Counted from the stretch's first letter, positions 16,292 through 23,935 are shown. The stretch: 64,000 nt of DNA from Methylobacterium nonmethylotrophicum (GCF_004745635.1 NZ_SRLB01000008.1:62001-126000); one strand, 5' to 3'. The notes: generated from the letters alone by a model not told the origin. Numbers and translations: made by a program.

Positions 16292-17502
16292 TCACCGTTC
16301 CGCCGCCGGTTTGCGACCTCGGTTGCCCCGCATCGCGGCGACCGCATCGCCCCTGTGATCCGGGTGATGATGTGCGTAGTGCCGGCGCAGAACGGCCTCA
16401 CCCATGCCGGCGAACCCGGCCACCTCCCAGGTGGGGATTCCCTGTTGCATGAGGTGCGTCACGGCCGAGTGCCGGAGGGTATGCGGCGAGATCCCCTCCC
16501 CCAGGCCGGCAAGCGCGACGGCATTCGCGAACCCGACCTTGACCCGCGTCACTGCCTGTCCGCGCCACTCGACGACGTAGTGCCCGCCTGCCGGCGCCGG
16601 CATGCCGGCCCGCGCGGCTTCGTCCCGTGCCTCGAGCGCCATCCGGCGCCAGCGGCGGAGATGCACCAGGATCGACGGCGGCAGGCGGACCGGCGGCTGC
16701 CGCTTGTTGGTCTGCTGTGCGCCCTCGCGGAGGCGGTAGAACACGCCGCGGTCGAGGTCGAGGTATGAGCGGCCGGCCGCCACCTCCCAGCTCGCCGTCA
16801 GCACCGCGCCCGGGCGGCTCGCGGTCGAGTAAGCGAGCAGGATGAACCGGACGAGGTGGCGCATCGTGTATCGACCGGTGGTCGTGTTGCCGGCTTTCGC
16901 GCCCTTGCCGCCGGCGACACCAGGCCGGTCACCCTCTCGAGCACGCCACGCGGTCCAGACCAGCCGGGCCACATCCGAGCGTGACAGCCAACGTTCCCGC
17001 GCCTCGCCCTTCTTCGGCAACGCCACCTTCACGAGTTCGCGGTGGTAGCCCTCTCGGTGATGGTGGCCGATCGCCGCCGAGAGATCCTGCAGATCTCGAC
17101 GGGCGCCGCCCTGCGACGGCCGGGACGCCACGTAGGCCCGGCAGGTCGCACCCTTCACCTGCGCCAGGGTCTTGGTGCCCCGCCACTCCGAAAGTCGGGC
17201 GATCCGCTTCGCGATGGCTTGTGGTCGGGGTGCGGGGCAACCACGTCGTCGACGTAGATGCTCAGGACGTCGGCGATCGAGATGGCATCGAGACCACGTT
17301 CGGTGCGCGCCGGCCGGTGGACCGCCCTGAGGTAATCGGCGAGGGCTTGATGAGCCTCTGCAACTTGGCCTGGAGTGCATCCTGTGGGGTGCATCTTGGC
17401 ACCGTCGCGGATGACCCATCGGGAGGCGCGGGTGATTCGGCCGGAAGCGTCTCGGCGCGCGGGGACGAGGTAGAGGCGGGGTCCTTTGGCGGGACGTGGC
17501 AT
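16292..17502 (-). pseudogene. tyrosine recombinase/integrase with a 1-base deletion
   Basis: The N-terminal part reads from ATG at 17502 (MPRPAKGPRLYLVPARRD) through an arm-binding and core-binding region to HPDHK near 17221. There a base is missing (AAGCC where AAGGCC restores the frame), and the rest continues from AIAKRIARLSEW to the stop at 16292. Repaired, it is 403 residues. The catalytic residues are all present: Arg in STASRPGAVL, HTLRHSAV (His-x-x-Arg-His) and Tyr in RRHYAHHHPD. It would have integrated the island at tRNA-Ile2. As written it is inactive, unless the shift is a read error. Confidence 0.85.
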
Positions 17503-17708
17503 AGCACCCTCATCCGCTCAATCGCGGCATGCGTTGTGACGTCTTTCCCGGCGATCCGCTCGATGGCAAGCCGGCCGCGAGACGCCTCGCGGCGCAGTCC
17601 GGCCGCAGTCATGCCGCCACCCGGGAACGCGAGACGTACGGCATCCGCCAGACGCAGCGGCGTGGTCCGCGTGATCTCGGTCGGTGCGGCAAGCGCGGTG
17701 CGCGGCAT
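17262..17708 (-). CDS. excisionase-like DNA-binding protein
   Basis: A 148-residue protein. The segment RLADAVRLAFPGGGMTAAGLRREASRG followed by IAGKDVTTHAAIERM has the winged-helix layout of excisionase/MerR-like accessory proteins found next to integrases in Rhizobiales. The C-terminal half is low-complexity and polar, then QDALQAKLQRL. It overlaps the integrase start by 241 bases in another frame. I recall similar long overlaps in related islands, but this is from memory. It would direct excision rather than integration. The start at 17708 directly abuts the stop of the upstream ParB-like gene. Confidence 0.65.
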   Translation of the reverse strand: MPRTALAAPTEITRTTPLRLADAVRLAFPGGGMTAAGLRREASRGRLAIERIAGKDVTTHAAIERMRVLCHVPPKDPASTSSPRAETLPAESPAPPDGSSATVPRCTPQDALQAKLQRLIKPSPITSGRSTGRRAPNVVSMPSRSPTS

Positions 17709-18152
17709 CTATACCCCCTCCCCGACACCGGCGACTCGGATGCCGGCCGCCAGCGTCGGGACGTGCATCTGGATCGCCGTCACGGCGATCCGGTCCCGGT
17801 TGTGGCCGACGAAGGCCTGCGCCCGCTCGACCTGCGCCGCGGCGTCGACCACCACGACCGGGATCAGGTCGATGCCCGGGTGAGTGGCCGCCGCGATGGC
17901 CGAGTGCTGGCTGTCGATCACCGCGAGGCCGTCTTCGGTCCAGGCGACGATCGGCCGCTTGAACCGGCGCCAGTCCCACCGCTCGACGATGCGGCGGATC
18001 GGGCGCAGTGAGGCCTCGGAGAGGTCGCGCTGGCAGCCGGCTTTCACCAGGAGGTCGGTCGGCTTGATCCAGGTCACCCCGGGTTTCGGGGTGGTGGGCT
18101 GGCCTGGGTGGATCTCGGCGAGGGCTTGGGCGGCCATCCGGCAGCGGTTCAT
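17709..18152 (-). CDS. ParB/Srx-like nuclease-fold protein
   Basis: A 147-residue protein from the start at 18152. WDWRRFKRPIVAW, then the short loop GLAVIDSQHSAIAAATH, is the ParB N-terminal signature (instruction to bind, then D-x-Q-H in place of G-x-x-R/H). IPVVVVDAAAQVERAQAFVGHNRDR follows, as in ParB-like proteins with the AxxFxxxN segment. No separate DNA-binding HTH domain is seen, so this is not a chromosome-partition ParB. It may be an island-borne regulator or nuclease-fold protein. The start overlaps the stop of a small upstream frame as TGATG, implying coupling. Confidence 0.7.
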   Translation of the reverse strand: MNRCRMAAQALAEIHPGQPTTPKPGVTWIKPTDLLVKAGCQRDLSEASLRPIRRIVERWDWRRFKRPIVAWTEDGLAVIDSQHSAIAAATHPGIDLIPVVVVDAAAQVERAQAFVGHNRDRIAVTAIQMHVPTLAAGIRVAGVGEGV

Positions 18153-18316
18153 CACTGCGCCCTCGCCAACGGAAAGGCCTGCGCGGCCGCTCGCGGAATC
18201 AGGCACACAAGCTGTTGATTCGATGCAGATTTTACCGCCGCAAGGTTCGAATTCAGGGCTGCGGAATCACTCGCCCTGAGGGCGGCCGCGAGGTGCTGCA
18301 GGTACTGGCCGCCCAT
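18152..18316 (-). CDS. small coupled frame upstream of the ParB-like gene
   Basis: A 54-residue frame, MGGQYLQHLAAALRASDS to LARAQ, whose stop overlaps the ParB-like start (TGATG at 18154-18150). It is Ala/Leu-rich and mostly helical by composition, with one cysteine. The overlap and its position suggest it belongs to the same transcript as the ParB-like, excisionase and integrase genes. There is no strong ribosome site and no known family, so it could be only a leader frame. Confidence 0.4.
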   Translation of the reverse strand: MGGQYLQHLAAALRASDSAALNSNLAAVKSASNQQLVCLIPRAAAQAFPLARAQ

Positions 18317-18370
18317 GCAGGTTGCTTCGGTCTCCTCGGAGCTATGCGGGGATTTGGGTGACGAGGTCGG

Positions 18371-18850
18371 TCAGGGTTCGCGGTGATCAGGGTTCGGGGT
18401 GACCTCGGTCCCGTCCCGGAAGATGAGGCCGGCCACCACTTTCGGCACCTGGTTCTCGCCCATCAGCCGCCGCCAGGTCTTGGCGGCCGCCATCACGAGC
18501 TTGAATACCACCAGCTTGGCGGTCGTGGGCGAGAGCGCTCCCTTCGTGCGCACCGTCCGGTGCCGGACCGTCGCAAACACGCTCTCGATCGGGTTCGTCG
18601 TTCGCAGGTGGTCCCAGTGCTCCGCCGACATGTCGTAGAACGACAGCAGAGCTTCCTTGTCCTTTGTCAGACATTCACTCGCACGGGCATACTTCACCCC
18701 GTACTTCTCCACGAACACGTCCATCGCCACCTCGGCTTCCGCTCGCGTGGACGCGCCCAAGATCTCGCGCAGATCCGCCTTCATCGTCGATTGCAGCGAC
18801 TTGGGTAGCTTGTTGAGGACGTTGGCCGTCTTGTGTTGCCAGCAGCGCTG
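18371..18850 (-). pseudogene. IS256-family (Mutator) transposase, C-terminal remnant
   Basis: Homology begins at QRCWQHKTANVLNKLP (18850) and runs to the stop at 18371, giving about 159 residues of a protein usually near 400. It includes the C-terminal catalytic Glu region NPIESVFATVRHRT and the helical end KLVVFKLVMAAAKTW. The N-terminal DNA-binding part and the first two acidic residues are missing; upstream sequence is unrelated, so a deletion truncated the element. No inverted repeats were found. It cannot transpose. Confidence 0.88.
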
Positions 18851-19091
18851 TCCTCCAGTACCTCCCCGAACTGACCGAGGATCGCGAAGCTATCGAGTTC
18901 GCCCGCCCCGTCGCTAAGCCGCCGCGCCTGCCTTCTACCCCCGACCGGCCCGGCGGTCCGAAGCCGCCACGGCGTCTGGGATAAGGCACGCGAAAAAAAC
19001 GGTCGCGGCCTGAAACCTTCCCGTCCAGCCCTCCGTACCGGTGGCTGACCTCGACTAGCGCGGGGCCAACACAAGAGGCGGGACGAGCCAC

Positions 19092-19319
19092 ATGCCAGAT
19101 CTTCAGCACGAAATCGCAGATCTCGCGACTGTCGACCGGCACATCGCTGAAGTAGAAGAACGTGCTACCAAGTTGTTCATTGACATAAGGAGAAGTCGAG
19201 CCGCTAGGTTGAATACCACCGAAGCTGAGAGAACTCTCCAAGCAATCATGGAGACGCTAGACGAATGGCGCATGCGTCGGGATTTCATCGTAGACACCAT
19301 GGAGCAAGGTGACCAGTAG
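19092..19319 (+). CDS. small coiled-coil hypothetical protein
   Basis: A 75-residue protein, MPDLQHEIADLA onward, almost wholly alpha-helical and charged with heptad-like leucine and alanine spacing (HIAEVEERATKL, AERTLQAIMETLDEW). It should form a short coiled coil in the cytosol. I recall similar short proteins in Methylobacterium-type genomes. It lies alone between the IS256 remnant and a minus-strand frame. The ribosome site is weak (GAGGCGGGACGAG). Function is unknown. Confidence 0.7.
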   Translation: MPDLQHEIADLATVDRHIAEVEERATKLFIDIRRSRAARLNTTEAERTLQAIMETLDEWRMRRDFIVDTMEQGDQ

Positions 19320-19678
19320 ATTCGGATGCTGGGGTCAGGCGGACGTCGGCAGGCGGGCTGCTTGCCGGCTGCACCCGGCGACGAGACCCACGCCTCCGGC
19401 TCCGTCTTCGGCCACGGCTTGATCTCCATCTTCCACCCGGTCTCGGCGGTGTGGCGGGCGTAGTGCGCCTCCATGTCCTTCATCACCGAGACGTCGCGGG
19501 AGCCGCAGGCCGAGAATCGCAGGCGCAGGGCCATGTCCGGGAACGGCAGGTCGTCCGGGAACGGGTCGGTGCTGAAGACGACGCGATGGTGGCTGCCGCA
19601 GCAGGTCGCGGCGGCCGTGGTCTCGCCTCGCACGACAATTACCCGGCGTCGATGGCGGGATCGCTCGGCCCTGCTCAT
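19103..19678 (-). CDS. doubtful hypothetical protein, possibly a zinc-ribbon remnant
   Basis: The middle of this frame looks protein-like: a CCGSHH pair, DPFPDDLPFPDMALRLR, then CGSRDVSVMKDMEAHYARHTAETGW. It may be a two-knuckle zinc-binding protein whose second cysteines have been lost or shifted. The start (residues 1-25) is Arg-rich and the last 70 residues run antisense to the coiled-coil gene at 19092-19319 and look spurious. I therefore believe only about 19370-19620 and consider the gene decayed or frameshifted. Confidence 0.35.
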   Translation of the reverse strand: MSRAERSRHRRRVIVVRGETTAAATCCGSHHRVVFSTDPFPDDLPFPDMALRLRFSACGSRDVSVMKDMEAHYARHTAETGWKMEIKPWPKTEPEAWVSSPGAAGKQPACRRPPDPSIRIYWSPCSMVSTMKSRRMRHSSSVSMIAWRVLSASVVFNLAARLLLMSMNNLVARSSTSAMCRSTVARSAISC

Positions 19679-19705
19679 CGTGGTTCGCGGCGTCTCAATC
19701 GATCT

Positions 19706-19939
19706 TTAGGAAAGCCCCTTGCCACCACCGCTACCAGAGCTTTGCGAGCCCTCTGACGTAGTCACCTCTCTAAACCTAAGCATGTACGGCGTTGTGTTCG
19801 GCGTTAGCCGGGCCACGCCGATGATAGCGCCGCCAGTTGCAACCTCAAGCTGTTCCACTGGGAGCTCCCCTTCTGGCATGGGGGCGAGATCCTCGGTTGG
19901 CGAGGCGCCGGTTTGGGAAGGGACTTGTACCGAGGGCAT
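19706..19939 (-). CDS. peptide with double-glycine-type leader (bacteriocin/RiPP-like)
   Basis: A 77-residue peptide. The start at 19939 follows GGGAG at good spacing; ATG at 19945 is possible. Its first 36 residues are polar and end ELPVEQLEVATGG, which fits the acidic, leucine-spaced leaders cut after Gly-Gly by C39-peptidase ABC transporters. The rest begins AIIGVARLTP and ends in a Ser/Gly-rich tail (SQSSGSGGGKG). There are no cysteines. It faces away from a second such gene at 20110. No modifying enzyme, immunity or transporter gene is visible nearby, so the call rests on the leader alone. Confidence 0.45.
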   Translation of the reverse strand: MPSVQVPSQTGASPTEDLAPMPEGELPVEQLEVATGGAIIGVARLTPNTTPYMLRFREVTTSEGSQSSGSGGGKGLS

Positions 19940-20109
19940 GGTCATCTCCCGGACTTGCCGCCAATCATGAAAAGGTATCCTACACTCGTTAGATCGGGAA
20001 GCCTGCGCAAATCTTGTCAGACACGCCAGTGGTGCCGCGGCGCACCGCGCCTGCCTTCCCGATCCGGCAATCTTCCGCCCTCGTCGGAAAGCGCCGGAGG
20101 AGGCAACGG

Positions 20110-20331
20110 ATGTCGGAATATAGACAAACTGCTCATGACTCGTCCCACAGCGCCTCGGTCAAGGATCGATATGCAACTGGCGAGATCTCCGACGCCGATC
20201 TGGAGACCGTCTCTGGGGGCTTAATCCAGGAGGTGATGGCGAGCCTCACGCTTATGAGCGTAATGCTCAGCAACGTATCAAAAACTCGCAGCGAGATCTC
20301 GATGACCTTCGCGCGGAACGCCCGCGCTTAG
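20110..20331 (+). CDS. peptide with double-glycine-type leader (bacteriocin/RiPP-like)
   Basis: A 73-residue peptide with a strong ribosome site (GGAGGAGGCAACGG) before ATG at 20110. The leader is polar and ends GEISDADLETVSGG, a near-textbook double-glycine/Nif11-type leader end. The core that follows is about 36 residues: LIQEVMASLTLMSVMLSNV is amphipathic and Met/Leu-rich, then a basic tail SKTRSEISMTFARNARA. It lacks Cys and Trp. The mature part could be membrane-active or a signal. Its partner gene is divergent across 170 bp. Export and processing genes would have to lie elsewhere in the genome. Confidence 0.6.
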   Translation: MSEYRQTAHDSSHSASVKDRYATGEISDADLETVSGGLIQEVMASLTLMSVMLSNVSKTRSEISMTFARNARA

Positions 20332-20362
20332 AGCACCATACGATTCCAGTTGCTGCCTCAGT

Positions 20363-20512
20363 TTAGACACCTACACTCGGGCCTGTCGCAAACGCGATCG
20401 GGGTCAGGGTGTATCTTGTGGATCCGGGCGAATTCCCTCCTGCGACCACGGCGACGAAGTCCGGGCTGCGCTCGGGCCAAGTATGGACCCAGGTGATCGG
20501 GTTGTCGGTCAT
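20363..20512 (-). CDS. 49-residue small frame in the remnant cluster
   Basis: MTDNPITWVHTWPERSPDF to SVGV. Its ATG overlaps, as ATGA, the stop that the preceding KAKLL-type gene would have after correcting its frameshift. That coupling and the protein-like start argue it was a real gene of the same small operon. No family is recognised. Confidence 0.35.
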   Translation of the reverse strand: MTDNPITWVHTWPERSPDFVAVVAGGNSPGSTRYTLTPIAFATGPSVGV

Positions 20513-20753
20513 CCGACCGGCGCCGGCAGGATCGCCGTCTTCACCGCGTTCCGCTTCTGCGCGCCGTCACGCCCTCCCGCGCCAGCACCTCCGTGCTGTA
20601 GGCGTTCGCCCGGACCGCCGCGGCGACGTCGAGGCGCCTGCCGTCGATCTCGCGCACGGCCGGCTTCGACGGATCGGCGAGGTAGGCCGCGATCGCCGCG
20701 TCGAGTGCGTCGGCGGTCAGGAGCTTCGCCTTGTAGGCATCACCGCCGATCAT
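20509..20753 (-). pseudogene. small gene with MIGGDAYKAKLL start, frameshifted near its end
   Basis: From ATG at 20753 it reads MIGGDAYKAKLLTADALD, then AAIAAYLADPSKPAVREIDG and RRLDVAAAVRANAYSTEVL. Near 20575 the frame drifts into Arg-rich nonsense ending at 20541. Restoring one base gives DGAQKRNAVKTAILPAPVG and a stop at 20509 that overlaps the next start. The original would be about 81 residues. A second, diverged copy of the start (MTGGETCKAKLL) lies at 21424. Function is unknown. Confidence 0.45.
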
Positions 20754-20862
20754 GTGACCCCTGCGCAGCCGTCTCGACGATCATAAGCCGCAGCGTCGTC
20801 GCATCCGCGCTCTCACACATCGCCTCGCGCATCCGGCGCAGCGCCTCCGCCTTGTCGGGCAT
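20740..20862 (-). CDS. short helical frame overlapping the KAKLL-type gene
   Basis: The last 40 codons of an open frame, from MPDKAEALRRMREAMCESA to QGSHDRR, are clearly protein-like and helical. The stop overlaps the start region of the next gene by 14 bases. There is no good ribosome site, and the upstream sequence in frame is Pro/Arg-rich, so this is probably the C-terminal piece of a longer lost gene. Confidence 0.35.
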   Translation of the reverse strand: MPDKAEALRRMREAMCESADATTLRLMIVETAAQGSHDRR

Positions 20863-21040
20863 CAGCAGCAGTTCGAGGCTTCGGCGTCCAGGCGGGCCCG
20901 GCGTGTCGTCACGCCGTCCGGCAGGATGCTGGGGCGGCCGGCGGGCGTCAGCAGGCGTCGCGCTCCACCCGGGCCCAGCCCAGCACGCGGGCGAGCACGA
21001 CGAGTTGCATGGTCTCGTGCTGCGGGCGCTCCCGCATCCC

Positions 21041-21304
21041 CTCGTCGGCGGGGCCGGCTCCGACATCTTCGCGTTCCAGGCCGGCGACTTCCAGGCCGGG
21101 GTGTTCGATCGGGTGACGGACTTCCACGAGGCGGCCGGGGACACCGACGTCCTGCTCTTCCAGGGAATGTCGCCGGAGAGCCTGGAGGTGATGCAGCAGG
21201 GCGACGACGTCCTGGTCAGCACGACGCAGCTGGGCGGCACCGGTGGCGTGATCGTCCAGAACTTCACCGTGGCCCAGATCCAGGATCAACTCTTCTTCAA
21301 CTGA
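21041..21304 (+). pseudogene. C-terminal fragment of an RTX/type I-secreted protein
   Basis: 88 codons from LVGGAGSDIFAF to the stop. GGAGSD is the end of a calcium-binding nonapeptide (GGxGxDxUx) array, followed by RVTDFHEAAGDTDVLLF, the post-repeat strand typical of hemolysin-type proteins, and the C-terminal VAQIQDQLFFN where the type I secretion signal lies. The repeats and any N-terminal domain are missing, with the break near 21041, so it is a remnant without its own start. Confidence 0.7.
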
Positions 21305-21316
21305 TGCCGGATGAGC

Positions 21317-21424
21317 TCACCTGCCTCGTGGACCTTGCGGTCCGGCGCTCTGCCGGGCCGCAAACTCGATCAGTGACGACGGTCCGTCCAGAAGCTTCGC
21401 TTTGCAGGTCTCGCCGCCGGTCAT
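21317..21424 (-). pseudogene. second copy of the MxGGxxxKAKLL gene start, truncated
   Basis: MTGGETCKAKLLDGPSS onward, 35 residues to a stop at 21317. The first 12 residues match the start of the gene at 20753 (MIGGDAYKAKLL). Its ATG overlaps the stop of an upstream frame end (WEFKR), the same coupled arrangement as the other copy. It is probably a duplicated and truncated paralogue. Confidence 0.35.
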
Positions 21425-21665
21425 CGCTTGAACTCCCAGATCGGGATCATGCCCGGCATCTTCACCGGCTCGTTCGCCTAAATGGGATCGAGGTTATCGA
21501 TGGAGGCAGCACGCTCGCCGTGGGGTTCCAGGGCGCGGATGGCCGAGAGGTGGCTTTGCTCGTACCAGCTTTCGCTGCACGCGAGCTGCGCGCGCGGCTC
21601 TCCGACAACTTCAGGGCGGCAAACCGAAGGACGGAGGAAGTTGTAATCACGTAATCACGTTTTTC

Positions 21666-23333
21666 TTACGCCGCTCTGACCGCTGCAAGAAAGCGAGTAA
21701 CCTCCGCGTCGAGGCGGCTCGCATGCTGCGCCAGCTCCTGGGCGGCACCCAGCACTTGAGCCGAGGCCGCTCCCGTGCTCCCCGCGCCGTCCTTCACCTG
21801 CACGATGCTCACCGTCACCGAGTGCGTGCCCTGAGCCGCTTGCGTGACGTTGCGCACGATCTCCTGGGTGGCAGCTCCCTGCTCCTCCATTGCCGCCGCG
21901 ACGCTCATCGAGATGGTGCGCAGTTCCGCGATCGTGCGTCCAATCGCCTGGATGGCCTCGACCGCCTCGCGCGTCTCACCCTGAACAGCCGAGATGTGCC
22001 CGGCGATCGTCTCCGTTGCCTTCGCCGTCTGACCGGCGAGCATCTTCACCTCGCCAGCGACCACCGCAAACCCGCGGCCGGCCTCGCCCGCGCGGGCAGC
22101 CTCGATCGTGGCGTTGAGCGCCAAGAGGTTTGTCTGTCCGGCGATGTTGGTAATGAGCGCAACGACGTCGCCGATCCGCTCAGCGGAGGAAGACAGCTTG
22201 CGGATCATCGCGTCGGTGCGCTGCGCGTCGCTAGCGGCGCGTTCAGCGATGGCGGAGGAGCGGGTAACCTGCCCGGCGATCTCGTGGATCGAGGAGGCCA
22301 TCTCCTCGCTGGCCGCCGCCACGGTCTGCACGTTGGCGGAGGCCTGCTCAGCGGCGGAGGCGACGGAGACGGAGTGCCCAGTGGTGGCAGTCGCGGTGTC
22401 ATTCATCGACCGGGCGGTGACCTCCATCTCATTCGAGGCGGCAGACAGGCCCTGTGTCAGGGCGGAGACCTGGGCCTCGAATTGCTGGGTGAGTGCGTCG
22501 AGCGCCTGGGCGCGGCGCATCTTGGCGGCATTCTCGATGGCGCCGGCTTCATCCGCCTCTCGCTTGGCGATCATGGCATCCTTGAACACCTGGACGGCGC
22601 GCGCCATCGCGCCGATTTCGTCACGCCGTTCAGTGCCTTCAATCGTAACCGTAAGGTCGTTCCCGGCCAGCCGCGTCATCACCCCTGTGGTAACGAGGAG
22701 CGGACGGGTGACGCCGACCAGCACGGTAAACACACCGAATGCGCTCGCCAGTATGGCAGCCACGAGGCACATTGTCAGAAGCGTCTTGGACCATACCGCG
22801 ACGGTCTGAGCACTCGCGAACTCGTTCTTCGTCTCTGTGAGTTGGTAATTCGAGAGACGGGTCAACACTTCATTCGTGGGCTGTATCATGCCGTTGAGCG
22901 AGAGATGCATGGTAGGATATTTGTCAATAGACTGATTACGCAAGAACTGAATGATATCAGCAATGGTTTTGTCATTGTTGTCAATTTGCGATTGCATGTC
23001 GTTGACGATTTTTCTCTCCTCAGGTGTGATATAGGTGGATAGATAATCCGACCAAATTTTCGCAATGTCTTTATTCAGAGACTCGATTTTTGGCGCAGCA
23101 TCACTGGGAGCGAGTTGTTTCTCCCTAACAGAACGTGATGTACCGACAATCTCATCGTAGAGGGTGCGAATGCTTATGAATTGCCCGAGGCAGATCACAC
23201 GATCTTCATATACTGTCTTGAGGCTCGCATTGCTGGACCAAAGGGCAATCAGACCGGCGGCAGTAGTTGCGAGCAGGAGCCCTATAAGAACGCTCAGGCA
23301 GCAGATAAGCCGGCCTTTGATGGTGCTCAACAT
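21666..23333 (-). CDS. methyl-accepting chemotaxis protein
   Basis: A complete 555-residue receptor. Membrane helix 1 is at residues about 9-32 and helix 2 at about 188-210 ([20 protein letters not shown]). The periplasmic domain between them (about 150 residues, helical) fits a four-helix-bundle sensor. A HAMP domain follows ([20 protein letters not shown]), then a long cytoplasmic coiled coil with the conserved hairpin tip [20 protein letters not shown] and [13 protein letters not shown]. It would control flagellar bias through CheA/CheW. The sensor-coding part is clearly more AT-rich than the signalling part. No C-terminal CheR-tether pentapeptide is seen. It is intact cargo of the island. 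Confidence 0.93.
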   Translation of the reverse strand: MLSTIKGRLICCLSVLIGLLLATTAAGLIALWSSNASLKTVYEDRVICLGQFISIRTLYDEIVGTSRSVREKQLAPSDAAPKIESLNKDIAKIWSDYLSTYITPEERKIVNDMQSQIDNNDKTIADIIQFLRNQSIDKYPTMHLSLNGMIQPTNEVLTRLSNYQLTETKNEFASAQTVAVWSKTLLTMCLVAAILASAFGVFTVLVGVTRPLLVTTGVMTRLAGNDLTVTIEGTERRDEIGAMARAVQVFKDAMIAKREADEAGAIENAAKMRRAQALDALTQQFEAQVSALTQGLSAASNEMEVTARSMNDTATATTGHSVSVASAAEQASANVQTVAAASEEMASSIHEIAGQVTRSSAIAERAASDAQRTDAMIRKLSSSAERIGDVVALITNIAGQTNLLALNATIEAARAGEAGRGFAVVAGEVKMLAGQTAKATETIAGHISAVQGETREAVEAIQAIGRTIAELRTISMSVAAAMEEQGAATQEIVRNVTQAAQGTHSVTVSIVQVKDGAGSTGAASAQVLGAAQELAQHASRLDAEVTRFLAAVRAA

Positions 23334-23895
23334 AGGGGTTCTCTGTTATGCGGCCTAAGACGGGCTGAATTAGCAATTACGCTTCACCGTAAGATGCTTG
23401 GCTTAAATAGTTTAAAAAAAGATAAGCTGATTTTCGATGCGAGTTGATGTTTCTCATCCATGGGTTGCGCACTACGTATTCTGCACAGTTTAGCGTTACA
23501 ATAGTGGCTAAAGCGTCGTTGGGCATTCTCGGCAAACGACGCTGGCCTAACCCGAATGGACACCCGCGCCGGTCTTGGATCCTAACCCCGAACGGCCGCA
23601 GCGCGTCCTTGGCCGCCGCGTGCGCCTGCGTTCCCCACCGCTCGAAAAAACTCGCCGCACTGCCGGTCCATTTCGGCTCATTCGTCGGGCTTGAGCCCGG
23701 GACAGGGCGGCACGCCGGGCGAGAGGCTGGCGAGGCCGCGGGACCGGGCGAGGATGATGGGAGCGCGCGAGATGGCGCAATGACTGCGGCGTCGGCTACA
23801 GGAACGCTACAGATTGACGTGAACCGATCGCGAACGTTCCGCGATGACCGGGGGCACTTAGCCTTGATTTTGCTCAGGAATTTCGGTGAGCCGGA
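23334..23895. other. 562-bp stretch at the island's right end, possible decayed fragment
   Basis: The AT-rich part (23334-23480) carries the promoter of the chemotaxis receptor. On the minus strand, around 23560-23690, KWTGSAASFFERWGTQAHAAAKD then PFGVRI is protein-like and may be a relic of a small mobile-DNA protein. It has no intact frame to an acceptable start, so I do not call a gene. Confidence 0.4.
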
Positions 23896-23935
23896 CGTTA
23901 TGAGCGGTCGGCTCTCACCATTGAGCGACAGGCCC
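23896..23935 (-). repeat. displaced tRNA-Ile2 5' half (second attachment site)
   Basis: It matches 16131-16170 at 38 of 40 positions; the differences are at 23916 and 23927. The tRNA 3' half is absent on its left, so it cannot give a tRNA. Similarity to the tRNA flank may extend weakly through CTTTCGTCTTC on the right. Confidence 0.8.

Larger units (their letters stand above)
20332..21665. other. mosaic of short gene remnants
   Basis: This 1.3-kb stretch holds pieces on both strands rather than whole genes. They are listed separately where they can be delimited. Further minor pieces are a minus-strand end reading MQLVVLARVLGWARVERDAC (stop at 20948), another ending KMPGMIPIWEFKR (stop overlapping 21424), and a plus-strand end at 21483-21654 reading NGIEVIDGGSTLAVGF onward. 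The abrupt junctions (for example near 21040 and 21480) suggest repeated insertion and deletion within the island. Confidence 0.55.
16171..23895. mobile_element. genomic island of about 7.7 kb inserted at tRNA-Ile2
   Basis: It is bounded by two copies of the tRNA-Ile2 5' half, with a tyrosine recombinase 122 bp inside the left end. Its content is integrase (frameshifted), excisionase-like protein, a ParB-like protein with a coupled small frame, an IS256 remnant, a small coiled-coil protein, two double-glycine peptides, several gene fragments and an intact chemotaxis receptor. GC is uneven, and clearly lower around 19100-20350 and 22780-23460. The broken integrase suggests it can no longer leave by itself. 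No conjugation or phage structural gene is seen. Confidence 0.8.

Noticed and set aside
20483..21304. A 273-residue protein ending in the RTX tail.
   Set aside because: Only the last 88 codons resemble RTX proteins; the upstream part is antisense to other fragments and Arg/Pro-rich.
23896..23935. A second tRNA-Ile2 gene.
   Set aside because: Only the 5' half is present; no T arm, acceptor 3' strand or CCA follows.
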